7,447 nucleotides of DNA from Hungateiclostridiaceae bacterium UBA1305 (GTDB lineage: Bacteria; Bacillota; Clostridia; Acetivibrionales; DTU013): positions 16,401 through 23,847 of the forward strand of contig DBTX01000084.1 in NCBI GenBank assembly GCA_002307275.1, in the 5' to 3' direction. How positions within the stretch are numbered: position 1 is the stretch's first letter; every line of letters begins with the position of its first letter. Positions 1 through 5,957 of this stretch are shown in pieces. The translations under genes were made by a program, and so were the position numbers. A model generated the notes under the pieces. The model was not told the origin of the DNA. It made no database searches and was given only the letters and a program-made list of their open reading frames with translations.

Positions 1-40
1 AAAGGGTTGATACAAAGGGTTGATATAAAGGGGGTGATAT
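1..40. repeat. Three tandem 13-14 bp direct repeats
   Basis: Units AAAGGGTTGATAC (1-13), AAAGGGTTGATAT (14-26) and AAAGGGGGTGATAT (27-40) lie head to tail. The first two differ only in the last base; the third has GG in place of TT and one extra base. The array touches the window edge, so more copies may lie upstream. The 13-base period does not keep reading frame from unit 1 to unit 2, but units 1 and 3 are 27 bases apart and are in the same frame (KGLI and KGVI). The array could be a slippage duplication at the end of an upstream gene or a spaced protein-binding site; the sequence does not decide. Confidence 0.7.
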
Positions 41-90
41 CAGCGCGGCTTGGTAAAATATCCATATACTCTTTGGTAATTGGCAAGTAA
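1..90 (+). other. Possible C-terminal tail of an upstream gene (doubtful)
   Basis: Frame 1 is open from the first base to a TAA at 88-90 and would read a 29-residue tail containing KGVISARLGK. LplC/YtcP-type sugar permeases, often encoded just upstream of such solute-binding lipoproteins, typically end in a short basic segment like KGVMIGAVKG, so this could be a duplicated or degenerate permease tail. The match is loose and 29 open codons can arise by chance. If real, the stop lies 22 bases before the lipoprotein start, within its leader, which would imply an operon. Confidence 0.2.
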
Positions 91-99
91 AATTAAAAA

Positions 100-106
100 A
101 GGAGGA
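100..106 (+). promoter_or_regulatory. Strong ribosome binding site of the lipoprotein gene
   Basis: AGGAGGA lies 6 bases before the ATG at 113. This near-perfect Shine-Dalgarno sequence supports that start. I see no convincing -35/-10 pair at good spacing in bases 1-100 (TATACT at 65-70 has only a 9-base gap to TTGGTA at 50-55), so transcription probably enters from upstream. Confidence 0.85.
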
Positions 107-112
107 AAGTAA

Positions 113-1837
113 ATGCGTAAATTAATTTCTTTCATGTTGGTATTTGTCTTAACTTTTATGGTTATCCTGACGGGATGCGGCCAAACCCAGACAAATAACC
201 AGGCTTCGACATCGACTCAGACAGGTTCATCAGAGGCGTCGGCAGAACCAGCAGCAGATGCTTCCGCGCCGGGCAAGTTTCCGCTTGTACAGGAAAAGAC
301 CACAATCAAGGTGCTGATTTCCTGGGATCAAACTTACCCGATCGAAAAAAATTGGAATACTGAAGACTATGAAAAGAAGACAAATGTTCATGTGGAATGG
401 CAGACAGTACCTCAGGACGGGTGGCTTGAAAAAAGAGCCCTGGTATTCGCCAGCGGCGATTTGCCCGATGTTGTTGTCTCGGGTGCCGACACGCTGAATT
501 TTAAACCTTCGGATGAGATGAAGTATGGGAGCCAGGGCTTAATACTTCCACTTAACAATCTTATTGACAAAGATAGTATCTACCTGAAAAAGATTTTTGC
601 GGATAACCCATTATACAAGAGTATTGCTACGTCTCCCGACGGAAACATCTACACTCTGCCGGACTTCAATGTTTGCTATCACTGCGATTATTCACAGAAA
701 ATGTGGATCAACACTGCATGGCTGAAGAAGCTGAACTTGCAGATGCCTACGACCACCGATGAATTTGAACAGGTTCTGAAGGCATTCAAGGACAATGATC
801 CGAACGGCAACGGGAAGGCCGACGAAAAACCATTAACGGCTGCGATAGACGGCTGGCATTGGTACCTTGACGGTTTCCTGATGAATGCCTTCACCTATAC
901 GGACGATGAAACCAGGATGCATATGGAGAATGGCAAGATAATCTTTGAACCGACGTTGGATGCATACAAAGAAGGACTCCAATATCTGAACAAGCTGTAT
1001 AAGGAAAAGCTTATCGATCCTGCATCCTTTACACAGTCATGGACGGCTGCCGAGAAACTGAATGAAGCGGGAGACGCGGAAGTAATAGGCGCTATACCTG
1101 CCGGAGCCAGTTTCATGTTTGCCGGCAATTACACAGTTTCTCCAAGATGGAAGAATTACGAACCCGTGCTCCCTCTTGCAGGACCCGGCGGATTTAAAAC
1201 AGCTACTAACTATACGCTGCGCCGTGACGTGACGACTGGATTCTTTGCCATCACGAAAGCAGCCAAGGATCCCGACATGATTATGAAATGGGTGGACTGG
1301 ATGTACAGTGACGAAGGAACGATCTGGCATGATGAGGCTGGAGGAAGAGAAGATGTTGATTGGAGGAAATCGGATGGAACGGAAACCGATTTCAACGGAA
1401 ATCCTGCACAATATGTCAGATTGACGCTTGCAGCGGATGATACTTATTATAAAAATACGGTATGGGGCCAGAAATTCCCAAGCTTCAGATCCAAAGCATT
1501 CCGTGAATCCTGGGCTGTTCCCAAACAATGGAATATGGATGATCCAATGGGCGGTGAAGTGCAGCTTTTCCAGGCAACCAAGGAATATGAAAAAGTAGCA
1601 GCACCGATAGATTACTGCCTGCCTCCGATTGTTGTAGATACCGATAAAATATCAGAATACAACCGCTTGCAAACTGCAATAAATGATTATTTGAAAGAAG
1701 CTACCACCAAGTTTATCATCGGCAACATGAATCTCGACACCGACTGGGATAAATTCAAAACCCAGTTGGACAATATAGGACTGCAGAAATACATGCAAAT
1801 GACGCAGGAAGCTTATGACTTCAAATACAAGAAATAA
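113..1837 (+). CDS. Sugar ABC transporter substrate-binding lipoprotein (LplA/YtcQ-like)
   Basis: This is the extracellular solute-binding lipoprotein of a carbohydrate ABC importer, anchored to the outer face of the membrane and delivering an oligosaccharide to permease subunits. Residues 1-21 form a lipoprotein signal peptide (MRK, hydrophobic core) ending in the lipobox L19-T20-G21-C22; C22 would be lipidated. A Ser/Thr/Ala-rich linker follows to about residue 55, then the binding-protein fold. Family hallmarks are the KMWINTAWLKKL segment near 197-207, an acidic loop D227-N-D-P-N-G-N-G-K-A-D-E238 resembling a calcium-binding loop, and a CLPP segment at 502-505. The length of 574 residues is normal for this large subgroup. 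Mature cysteines are C188 and C191 (a CYHC motif) and C502. No permease or ATPase gene is in the window, so partners probably lie upstream. The substrate cannot be read from sequence; the downstream GH127 gene suggests an arabinose-containing glycan (inference). Confidence 0.95.
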   Translation: MRKLISFMLVFVLTFMVILTGCGQTQTNNQASTSTQTGSSEASAEPAADASAPGKFPLVQEKTTIKVLISWDQTYPIEKNWNTEDYEKKTNVHVEWQTVPQDGWLEKRALVFASGDLPDVVVSGADTLNFKPSDEMKYGSQGLILPLNNLIDKDSIYLKKIFADNPLYKSIATSPDGNIYTLPDFNVCYHCDYSQKMWINTAWLKKLNLQMPTTTDEFEQVLKAFKDNDPNGNGKADEKPLTAAIDGWHWYLDGFLMNAFTYTDDETRMHMENGKIIFEPTLDAYKEGLQYLNKLYKEKLIDPASFTQSWTAAEKLNEAGDAEVIGAIPAGASFMFAGNYTVSPRWKNYEPVLPLAGPGGFKTATNYTLRRDVTTGFFAITKAAKDPDMIMKWVDWMYSDEGTIWHDEAGGREDVDWRKSDGTETDFNGNPAQYVRLTLAADDTYYKNTVWGQKFPSFRSKAFRESWAVPKQWNMDDPMGGEVQLFQATKEYEKVAAPIDYCLPPIVVDTDKISEYNRLQTAINDYLKEATTKFIIGNMNLDTDWDKFKTQLDNIGLQKYMQMTQEAYDFKYKK

Positions 1838-1852
1838 CTCCTGAAGGATGTG

Positions 1853-1888
1853 CAAGGGGCTGTCTTGTGACAGCCCCTTGATAATTTT
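1853..1888 (+). terminator. Hairpin terminator or attenuator after the lipoprotein gene
   Basis: CAAGGGGCTGTC (1853-1864), loop TTGT, and GACAGCCCCTTG (1869-1880) form a perfect 12-bp stem with a 4-base loop. It is followed by ATAATTTT, an interrupted and short T tract. It starts 16 bases after the lipoprotein stop codon. The strong stem with a weak T tract fits partial termination, or a 3'-end stabilising hairpin, allowing some readthrough into the gene that starts at 1908. I see no good separate promoter in the 27 bases between hairpin and next start. Confidence 0.75.
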
Positions 1889-1894
1889 CATGAT

Positions 1895-1900
1895 GGGGGA
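1895..1900 (+). promoter_or_regulatory. Ribosome binding site deciding the start at 1908
   Basis: GGGGGA is spaced 7 bases from the ATG at 1908. An in-frame ATG at 1848 is less likely: it lies 5 bases before the hairpin, its first codons would run through the hairpin, and it would put a charged stretch before the signal peptide. In-frame ATGs at 1890 and 1893 lack a good upstream site. Confidence 0.65.
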
Positions 1901-1907
1901 AAAATCG

Positions 1908-3488
1908 ATGCTCAATTGTGCTGGAATACGAAAGCTGCTTTGCATTGTTGCTGTATTTTTTTCAATACTCCTGGTAAATACTCCTGTGATGTCCGAAACA
2001 GTCAAAAAGCCGCAGATGACTATTTCCTATTTCTATGTAAACGCATGCGGGTCATGTGATGAAGAAGGTAAATTCAGACTTTGGTACGACAGCATTATAG
2101 GTAAGCTTGACGACAACACCGACGTCGGTCTCGAAATGCATAATACCTTCCACGGGAGCGATGCAAAGGTGATGAAGGAATACCTCGACGAGTACAAGGT
2201 GCCCGAAGAAAAAAGACAGGTCCCCATTCTTTTCATTAACGGTACTTACCTGTCCGGTAAGGATGAAATTGACGCACAACTGAAGCCGGAATTCATCAAG
2301 GCTTTACAATCAAACGGCCAGGTTGCCGGATCGTCTGGCGAGAGTCCTGATGGCGCCGTTTCAAGCGGATATGGCAGGTACGCTGTAACTAAAAACAAGT
2401 CCAGCGATTCAATTCTTGTGTACTTTTATGTGCCTTCCTGTGATGATTGCAGTAAGGTTTCCAAAAGTCTAAAGACGCTAAAAAGCCGGTATGCATTTGA
2501 AATGGATGGCAGGGAAATTGTTTCCGGCGTCGTCCTTAAAAGGTATAATGCAGGCGACGCTGCAAACATGCAGCTTTTGAAGGATTACTTCGATTATTGC
2601 AAGGTTCCGGAGAAGGATCAGAAGGTTCCGATAATTTTTGCGGGCAATGAATGGTTTTCCGGTGCGGAAGCCATAAAAAACGGCCTTGAAAAAGCGCTGT
2701 CGAAAGGGCAGGGCCTCGGAACCATTGAATTGATTACTGAAAACAACAGGCCGGACGTTCAAACAAATTCACTTTCGGGTTATGGTGTTCTTGGAGTATT
2801 GGCGACAGGGCTTGTAAACGGTTTAAATCCGTGTTCCATCTCCATTGTTCTGTTTTATCTCTCGTTACTGGCTGTAAGGAAAGTCAATCTGTTGAAAGCA
2901 GGAATAGCTTTTATTTCAGGAAAGTTTATTGGATTTATCCTTCTGGGAACCCTGTTGTACCAAATTTTTCTGAAAGCAGACATCGTTTGGTTTCAGTCGG
3001 TAACTAAAGTTGTTATTGTAATACTGGCCATGGTATTTGTCGTTTTAAATGTGCAGGATATGATTTCCGCAAAAAAGGAAAAATACGGCAAAATAAAACT
3101 CCAGCTGCCTGAAAGCCTAAGGCGGTTTAATCATCGTATAGTGAAAGCTGCCGTTGGTATAGAAAGTGAAAAGATATTTCTTCCCTTGAGCTTCCTGCTT
3201 GGGATGGTCATTGCAGCAGGCGAATTCCTGTGTACAGGACAGATATTCCTTGCCACTATCGTACTGATACTTCAAGACAGTTCGGTATTTGATGTCTGTG
3301 CAATTTTATACTTCATATTATACGGCATTGCGTTCGTACTTCCGCTGCTTTTGCTGACTGTATTTGTTTATAAGGGGAAAGAGATTTTTGAGGTTTCGGA
3401 AGCAGTAAGATCGAAAATGCCTTTGATTAAAATGATAAATGCTCTTATATTTTTTGCGTTTGCACTTTTGGCTCTGTTTTTGTTCTGA
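1908..3488 (+). CDS. Tandem thioredoxin-like domains fused to a CcdA/DsbD-type membrane domain
   Basis: Predicted transmembrane thiol-disulfide electron carrier of 526 residues. Residues 1-30 look like a signal peptide or anchor (IRKLLCIVAVFF). Domain 1 (about 36-133) has YFYVNACGSC, with C47 and C50, and a cis-proline in QVPI at P106. Domain 2 (about 166-265) has YFYVPSCDDC, with C178 and C181, and a cis-proline in KVPI at P241. The two domains are clear duplicates, sharing KVPE...VPI.F and a following SG. From about 292 six hydrophobic segments follow, near 292-322, 331-354, 366-387, 425-455, 461-488 and 507-526. C309 in an NPC motif of helix 1 and C442 in LCTG of helix 4 match the paired membrane cysteines of CcdA/DsbD proteins. 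In that family, electrons pass from cytosolic thioredoxin through the membrane pair to outside dithiols. Classical DsbD has a C-terminal thioredoxin domain; here both are N-terminal and none follows the membrane part. No cytochrome c gene is visible nearby. The start at 1908 was chosen for its ribosome binding site. Confidence 0.88.
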   Translation: MLNCAGIRKLLCIVAVFFSILLVNTPVMSETVKKPQMTISYFYVNACGSCDEEGKFRLWYDSIIGKLDDNTDVGLEMHNTFHGSDAKVMKEYLDEYKVPEEKRQVPILFINGTYLSGKDEIDAQLKPEFIKALQSNGQVAGSSGESPDGAVSSGYGRYAVTKNKSSDSILVYFYVPSCDDCSKVSKSLKTLKSRYAFEMDGREIVSGVVLKRYNAGDAANMQLLKDYFDYCKVPEKDQKVPIIFAGNEWFSGAEAIKNGLEKALSKGQGLGTIELITENNRPDVQTNSLSGYGVLGVLATGLVNGLNPCSISIVLFYLSLLAVRKVNLLKAGIAFISGKFIGFILLGTLLYQIFLKADIVWFQSVTKVVIVILAMVFVVLNVQDMISAKKEKYGKIKLQLPESLRRFNHRIVKAAVGIESEKIFLPLSFLLGMVIAAGEFLCTGQIFLATIVLILQDSSVFDVCAILYFILYGIAFVLPLLLLTVFVYKGKEIFEVSEAVRSKMPLIKMINALIFFAFALLALFLF

Positions 3489-3495
3489 AGGGTAA

Positions 3496-3560
3496 AGAGG
3501 AGGCAGATATTTATGGAGATAAACAAGATGGAGCTTCATTTCATTGACATCAGCGGAGGG
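3496..3560 (+). promoter_or_regulatory. Two ribosome binding sites offering two starts for the small gene
   Basis: AGAGGAGG (3496-3503) lies 9 bases before ATG 3513. CGGAGGG (3554-3560) lies 6 bases before the in-frame ATG 3567. Both are strong, so the product may begin at either site, giving 102 or 84 residues. Confidence 0.6.
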
Positions 3561-3821
3561 ACCATTATGAAGAAAAAGGTGACAAGCCTTCCTTTGAAGG
3601 AAAAAATCATCATAAATAGAAGCATCGAATGGTTCTACGACCCTGAGCCCTGCATGATTCATCGTTCAGCAGTGATGAAGAGAATTTATTCGGAGATTTT
3701 CGATTATTTTGAAGAACTGCTGAAACAGAAAATTACCGAGTGGCAATGGGCCAGTGTCCCTGATCAATTGAAGCAGGTACTTGATATAAATATGGAAATC
3801 CAATGTGTTTTGCTGAAATGA
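3513..3821 (+). CDS. Small protein of unknown function, coupled to the thioredoxin-CcdA gene
   Basis: I do not recognise this family. The 102-residue product (84 from the second start at 3567) has no signal peptide and no membrane segment, so it is probably cytosolic. The region from the second start opens with MKKKVTSLPLKEKI, followed by an aromatic and acidic stretch (EWFYDPEPC), an HRSAVMKRI segment and a helix-prone amphipathic stretch (YSEIFDYFEELLKQKI). Two cysteines are present, one in the PEPCMIHR segment and one near the C terminus (QCVLLK); they are far apart and do not form a CxxC. The gene starts 24 bases after the stop of the redox membrane gene with a strong ribosome binding site, so the two are very likely co-transcribed. 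A long inverted repeat begins right after its stop codon. A role as a cytosolic partner of the redox protein is only a guess from position. Confidence 0.75.
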   Translation: MEINKMELHFIDISGGTIMKKKVTSLPLKEKIIINRSIEWFYDPEPCMIHRSAVMKRIYSEIFDYFEELLKQKITEWQWASVPDQLKQVLDINMEIQCVLLK

Positions 3822-3926
3822 TTAGGGATCGTTAAAATATAACTTCCGATAATCTTTTTCGAGGAACTCCACTAACCGCTCCATTCCTCGAAAAAAACCG
3901 GAATTAATATTTTAGCCAACCCTTAG
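3822..3926. repeat. Long imperfect inverted repeat (about 105 bp)
   Basis: The inner part is a perfect 12-bp stem, TTTTTCGAGGAA (3855-3866) and TTCCTCGAAAAA (3884-3895), around a 17-base loop. The outer arms TAAAATATAACTTCCG (3833-3848) and CGGAATTAATATTTTA (3899-3914) pair at 14 of 16 positions. Pairing continues weakly outward to AGGG (3824-3827) and CCCT (3920-3923). The element begins directly after the small gene's stop codon. It lacks a T tract on the 3' side of the inner stem, so it is not a standard intrinsic terminator on either strand. It could be a 3'-end RNA structure, or a small non-autonomous mobile repeat (MITE-like). Copy number elsewhere in the genome cannot be known here. 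Confidence 0.75.
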
Positions 3927-4003
3927 CTGCCGGACATTAATTTTTCCAGAATGAATATTAAAGGAATTCAAAAACAGACTGTTAAAAAGGTAAAATGGGA
4001 ATA

Positions 4004-4031
4004 TTGCTACATTCAATTATTGCAATATATT
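4004..4031 (+). promoter_or_regulatory. Weak candidate promoter for the GH127 gene
   Basis: TTGCTA (4004-4009, 4 of 6 to TTGACA) and TATATT (4026-4031, 5 of 6 to TATAAT) are 16 bases apart. Initiation near 4038 would leave only about 14 bases before the ATG at 4052, just enough to include the ribosome binding site. The region is AT-rich, so chance matches are likely. The rest of 3927-4051 shows no other clear signal; I saw no good catabolite-response (cre) or AraR operator match. Confidence 0.25.
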
Positions 4032-4040
4032 CGTTCATAC

Positions 4041-4047
4041 GGAGGAG
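4041..4047 (+). promoter_or_regulatory. Ribosome binding site fixing the GH127 start at 4052
   Basis: GGAGGAG is followed by the ATG at 4052 after 4 bases (6 from the GGAGG core). The upstream in-frame ATG at 3995 has only a weak AAGG before it and would add a 19-residue hydrophobic stretch absent from this family. The start at 4052 is therefore preferred. Confidence 0.85.
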
Positions 4048-4051
4048 TTTT

Positions 4052-5866
4052 ATGTTTACTAATTTCAAGCTTGATAAAGTAAGGTTGTCGGATACGTATT
4101 TTTCTTCCCGCAGAGAGCTTGTGAAAAAGTATATTTGTGAGTTCGATACAAACAGACTGATGCATAGCTTTAAAATAAACGCGGGGATTCCTTCCGGCGC
4201 AGAGCCGCTAGGTGGTTGGGAGAGCCTGGATTGCGGCTTGAGAGGTCATTTTGCGGGGCATTTTCTTTCCGCCTGCTCCAAATTTGCATTTGCCGATAAG
4301 GATGAATTCCTGAAAACAAAAGCAAACAGGATCGTAGATATTATGGAATTATGTGCAAAGCCAAACGGATATCTGAGCGCATTTGAAGAAGAGAAACTCG
4401 ATGTGTTGGAGCTAGAGGAAGACCGGAATGTTTGGGCGCCCTATTATACTCTTCATAAAATACTGCAGGGTCTGGTGGACTGCCATGTCTGCCTTGGCAA
4501 TCCCAAAGCCCTGACTCTTGCCGTCAACCTTGCATACTATATTCATGGGCGCTTTGAGAAGCTTTCCTTCTGGAAAATCGACGGAATCCTCCGCTGCACT
4601 AAGGTTAACCCGGTCAATGAATTCGGAGGGATCGGTGATATTCTCTATACCTTGTATGAGATAACAGGCGATGATAAAATACTGGGATTGGCTGAAGTAT
4701 TCGACAGGGATTATTTTCTTGGGAGGCTGGAAGCCGGCAGAGACGTGCTTGAAAATCTTCATGCAAATACTCATCTGCCCTTGATTATTGCCGCGATGCA
4801 CCGGTACAATATCAGCGGCGGAGAAAGGTATAAGACGGCGGCTGTTCATTTTTACCGGTACTTGCTGGGCAGGACTTTTGCCAATGGAAACAATAGTTCA
4901 AAGGCTGTTGCTTATATCAAAGGCGGTGTTTCCGAAAAATCCGAACACTGGGGGGCATATGGAAAACTGGAGGATGCATTGACGGGTGGAGAAAGTGAAA
5001 GCTGCTGTGCGCATAATACGGAAAGAATTCTTCAGCTGCTGTTTGAATGGTCGGGAGAGGTTGAATTCCTGGATCATATGGAGATATTAAAATATAATGC
5101 CATCCTTAACAGTGCAAGCGGCAGGACAGGTCTTTCACAATATCACCAGCCTATGGGAAAGTGCGCCGTCAAAAAATTCAGCGAACCGTATGATACTTTC
5201 TGGTGTTGTACTGCATCAGGCGTTGAGGCTATGAGTGAGATTCAAAAGAATATCTGGTTTAAAAGCGGGGATACCATACTGTTGAATACTTTCATATCAT
5301 CCACTGCAGTTTGGGATGATAAAAATGTTAAAATCACTCAGTTTACCGGGTACCCTGACAAGCTGATGTCAAAGCTTCTGGTTGAAGTTCCTGAACCTGC
5401 AGAGTTCAGTCTGTTACTAAAAGCAGGTCAGATCAAATCCGTAAGAATAAATTCCAATCCAATAGAACTCACGATTGAAAATGGGTATTGCGTTATTCAT
5501 CGGATATTTAGCGACAAGGATACAATCGAAATAGAAATCGATGCATTTCTGCATTTGGTACCGCTGAAAGGATCCGAGGATCTTGCAGCGGTGATGTTCG
5601 GCAATATTTTACTTGCCCGGATTGGACAAAGCAAGTGTTTGAAAGGCATTTCCAACAATAATATCAATCAGAAACTGGTCAGGCTGCAGCAGGATACATT
5701 GGAGTTTTCCCTGAATGGGGATGATGGCAATCAGGTTAAATTTATACCGCTGTTCCGCGTTGAGGAGGAAGTATATACGGTTTATATGGATTTGACGGGT
5801 AATTCTCCGCAGGATAACGGATTTTCATTTGCCGGGGATGGAAGTGCCGCCTATGAAAAAAGCTGA
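4052..5866 (+). CDS. GH127 (DUF1680) glycosidase, probable beta-L-arabinofuranosidase
   Basis: A 604-residue enzyme of glycoside hydrolase family 127, whose characterised member HypBA1 releases beta-L-arabinofuranose using a zinc-bound cysteine nucleophile. No signal peptide is seen, so it should act in the cytosol on imported oligosaccharides. The (alpha/alpha)6-barrel part covers about residues 1-405, with GGWESLDCGLRGHFAGH near 54-70, VWAPYYTLHKILQGL near 127-141 and HANTHLP at 237-243. The GH127 active-site set is visible: E298 in SEHWG fits the acid/base, E316 and C318 in ESCC fit two zinc ligands, and C385-C386 in FWCC fit the nucleophile and zinc ligand pair (HypBA1 Glu322, Glu338, Cys340, Cys417/418). 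Beta-rich domains follow to the end. Spacing from acid/base to the ESC glutamate is 18 residues here and 16 in HypBA1. The exact linkage and sugar remain unproven, since many DUF1680 members are uncharacterised. The next gene follows after 91 bases, probably in the same operon. Confidence 0.92.
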   Translation: MFTNFKLDKVRLSDTYFSSRRELVKKYICEFDTNRLMHSFKINAGIPSGAEPLGGWESLDCGLRGHFAGHFLSACSKFAFADKDEFLKTKANRIVDIMELCAKPNGYLSAFEEEKLDVLELEEDRNVWAPYYTLHKILQGLVDCHVCLGNPKALTLAVNLAYYIHGRFEKLSFWKIDGILRCTKVNPVNEFGGIGDILYTLYEITGDDKILGLAEVFDRDYFLGRLEAGRDVLENLHANTHLPLIIAAMHRYNISGGERYKTAAVHFYRYLLGRTFANGNNSSKAVAYIKGGVSEKSEHWGAYGKLEDALTGGESESCCAHNTERILQLLFEWSGEVEFLDHMEILKYNAILNSASGRTGLSQYHQPMGKCAVKKFSEPYDTFWCCTASGVEAMSEIQKNIWFKSGDTILLNTFISSTAVWDDKNVKITQFTGYPDKLMSKLLVEVPEPAEFSLLLKAGQIKSVRINSNPIELTIENGYCVIHRIFSDKDTIEIEIDAFLHLVPLKGSEDLAAVMFGNILLARIGQSKCLKGISNNNINQKLVRLQQDTLEFSLNGDDGNQVKFIPLFRVEEEVYTVYMDLTGNSPQDNGFSFAGDGSAAYEKS

Positions 5867-5882
5867 GATAAATGCAGCGGAT

Positions 5883-5940
5883 TTGGTTACCTCCGGAAGC
5901 ATTTCATAATTAAAGAAAGGGCTATATTGACAACATATAT
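5883..5940 (+). promoter_or_regulatory. Possible weak promoter and dyad before the DUF5703 gene
   Basis: The 91-base gap has no terminator. TTGGTT (5883-5888) and CATAAT (5905-5910, 5 of 6 to TATAAT) are 16 bases apart, a weak promoter candidate. Further on, a perfect TTGACA (5927-5932) lacks a -10 at usable distance, as the matching position falls in the ribosome binding site. It sits inside a loose dyad, TATATTG (5923-5929) against CAACATATA (5931-5939), which might be an operator. All of this is tentative in AT-rich DNA; readthrough from the GH127 gene is the simplest view. Confidence 0.2.
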
Positions 5941-5957
5941 TTCAATTGGGGGTATTT

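Noticed and set aside
1037..1528. 163-residue open frame on the minus strand
   Set aside because: It is antisense to the well-supported lipoprotein gene, has no ribosome binding site I trust, and reads as a low-quality mix of residues with no recognisable domain.
1848..1907. Upstream start for the thioredoxin-CcdA gene
   Set aside because: The added 20 residues would be encoded across the 12-bp hairpin and would spoil the signal peptide; the ATG at 1908 has a proper ribosome binding site.
3995..4051. Upstream start for the GH127 gene adding a hydrophobic stretch that might look like a signal peptide
   Set aside because: The ribosome binding site there is weak, while GGAGGAG sits just before 4052, where the family-like N terminus begins. 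The extra segment is probably translated leader noise.
4412..4849. 145-residue open frame on the minus strand
   Set aside because: It is antisense to the GH127 gene inside its conserved core, with no recognisable motif; a shadow frame.
5853..5909. 18-codon frame starting MKKAEINA, overlapping the end of the GH127 gene
   Set aside because: No Shine-Dalgarno sequence of note, very short, and no similarity I can name; probably chance.
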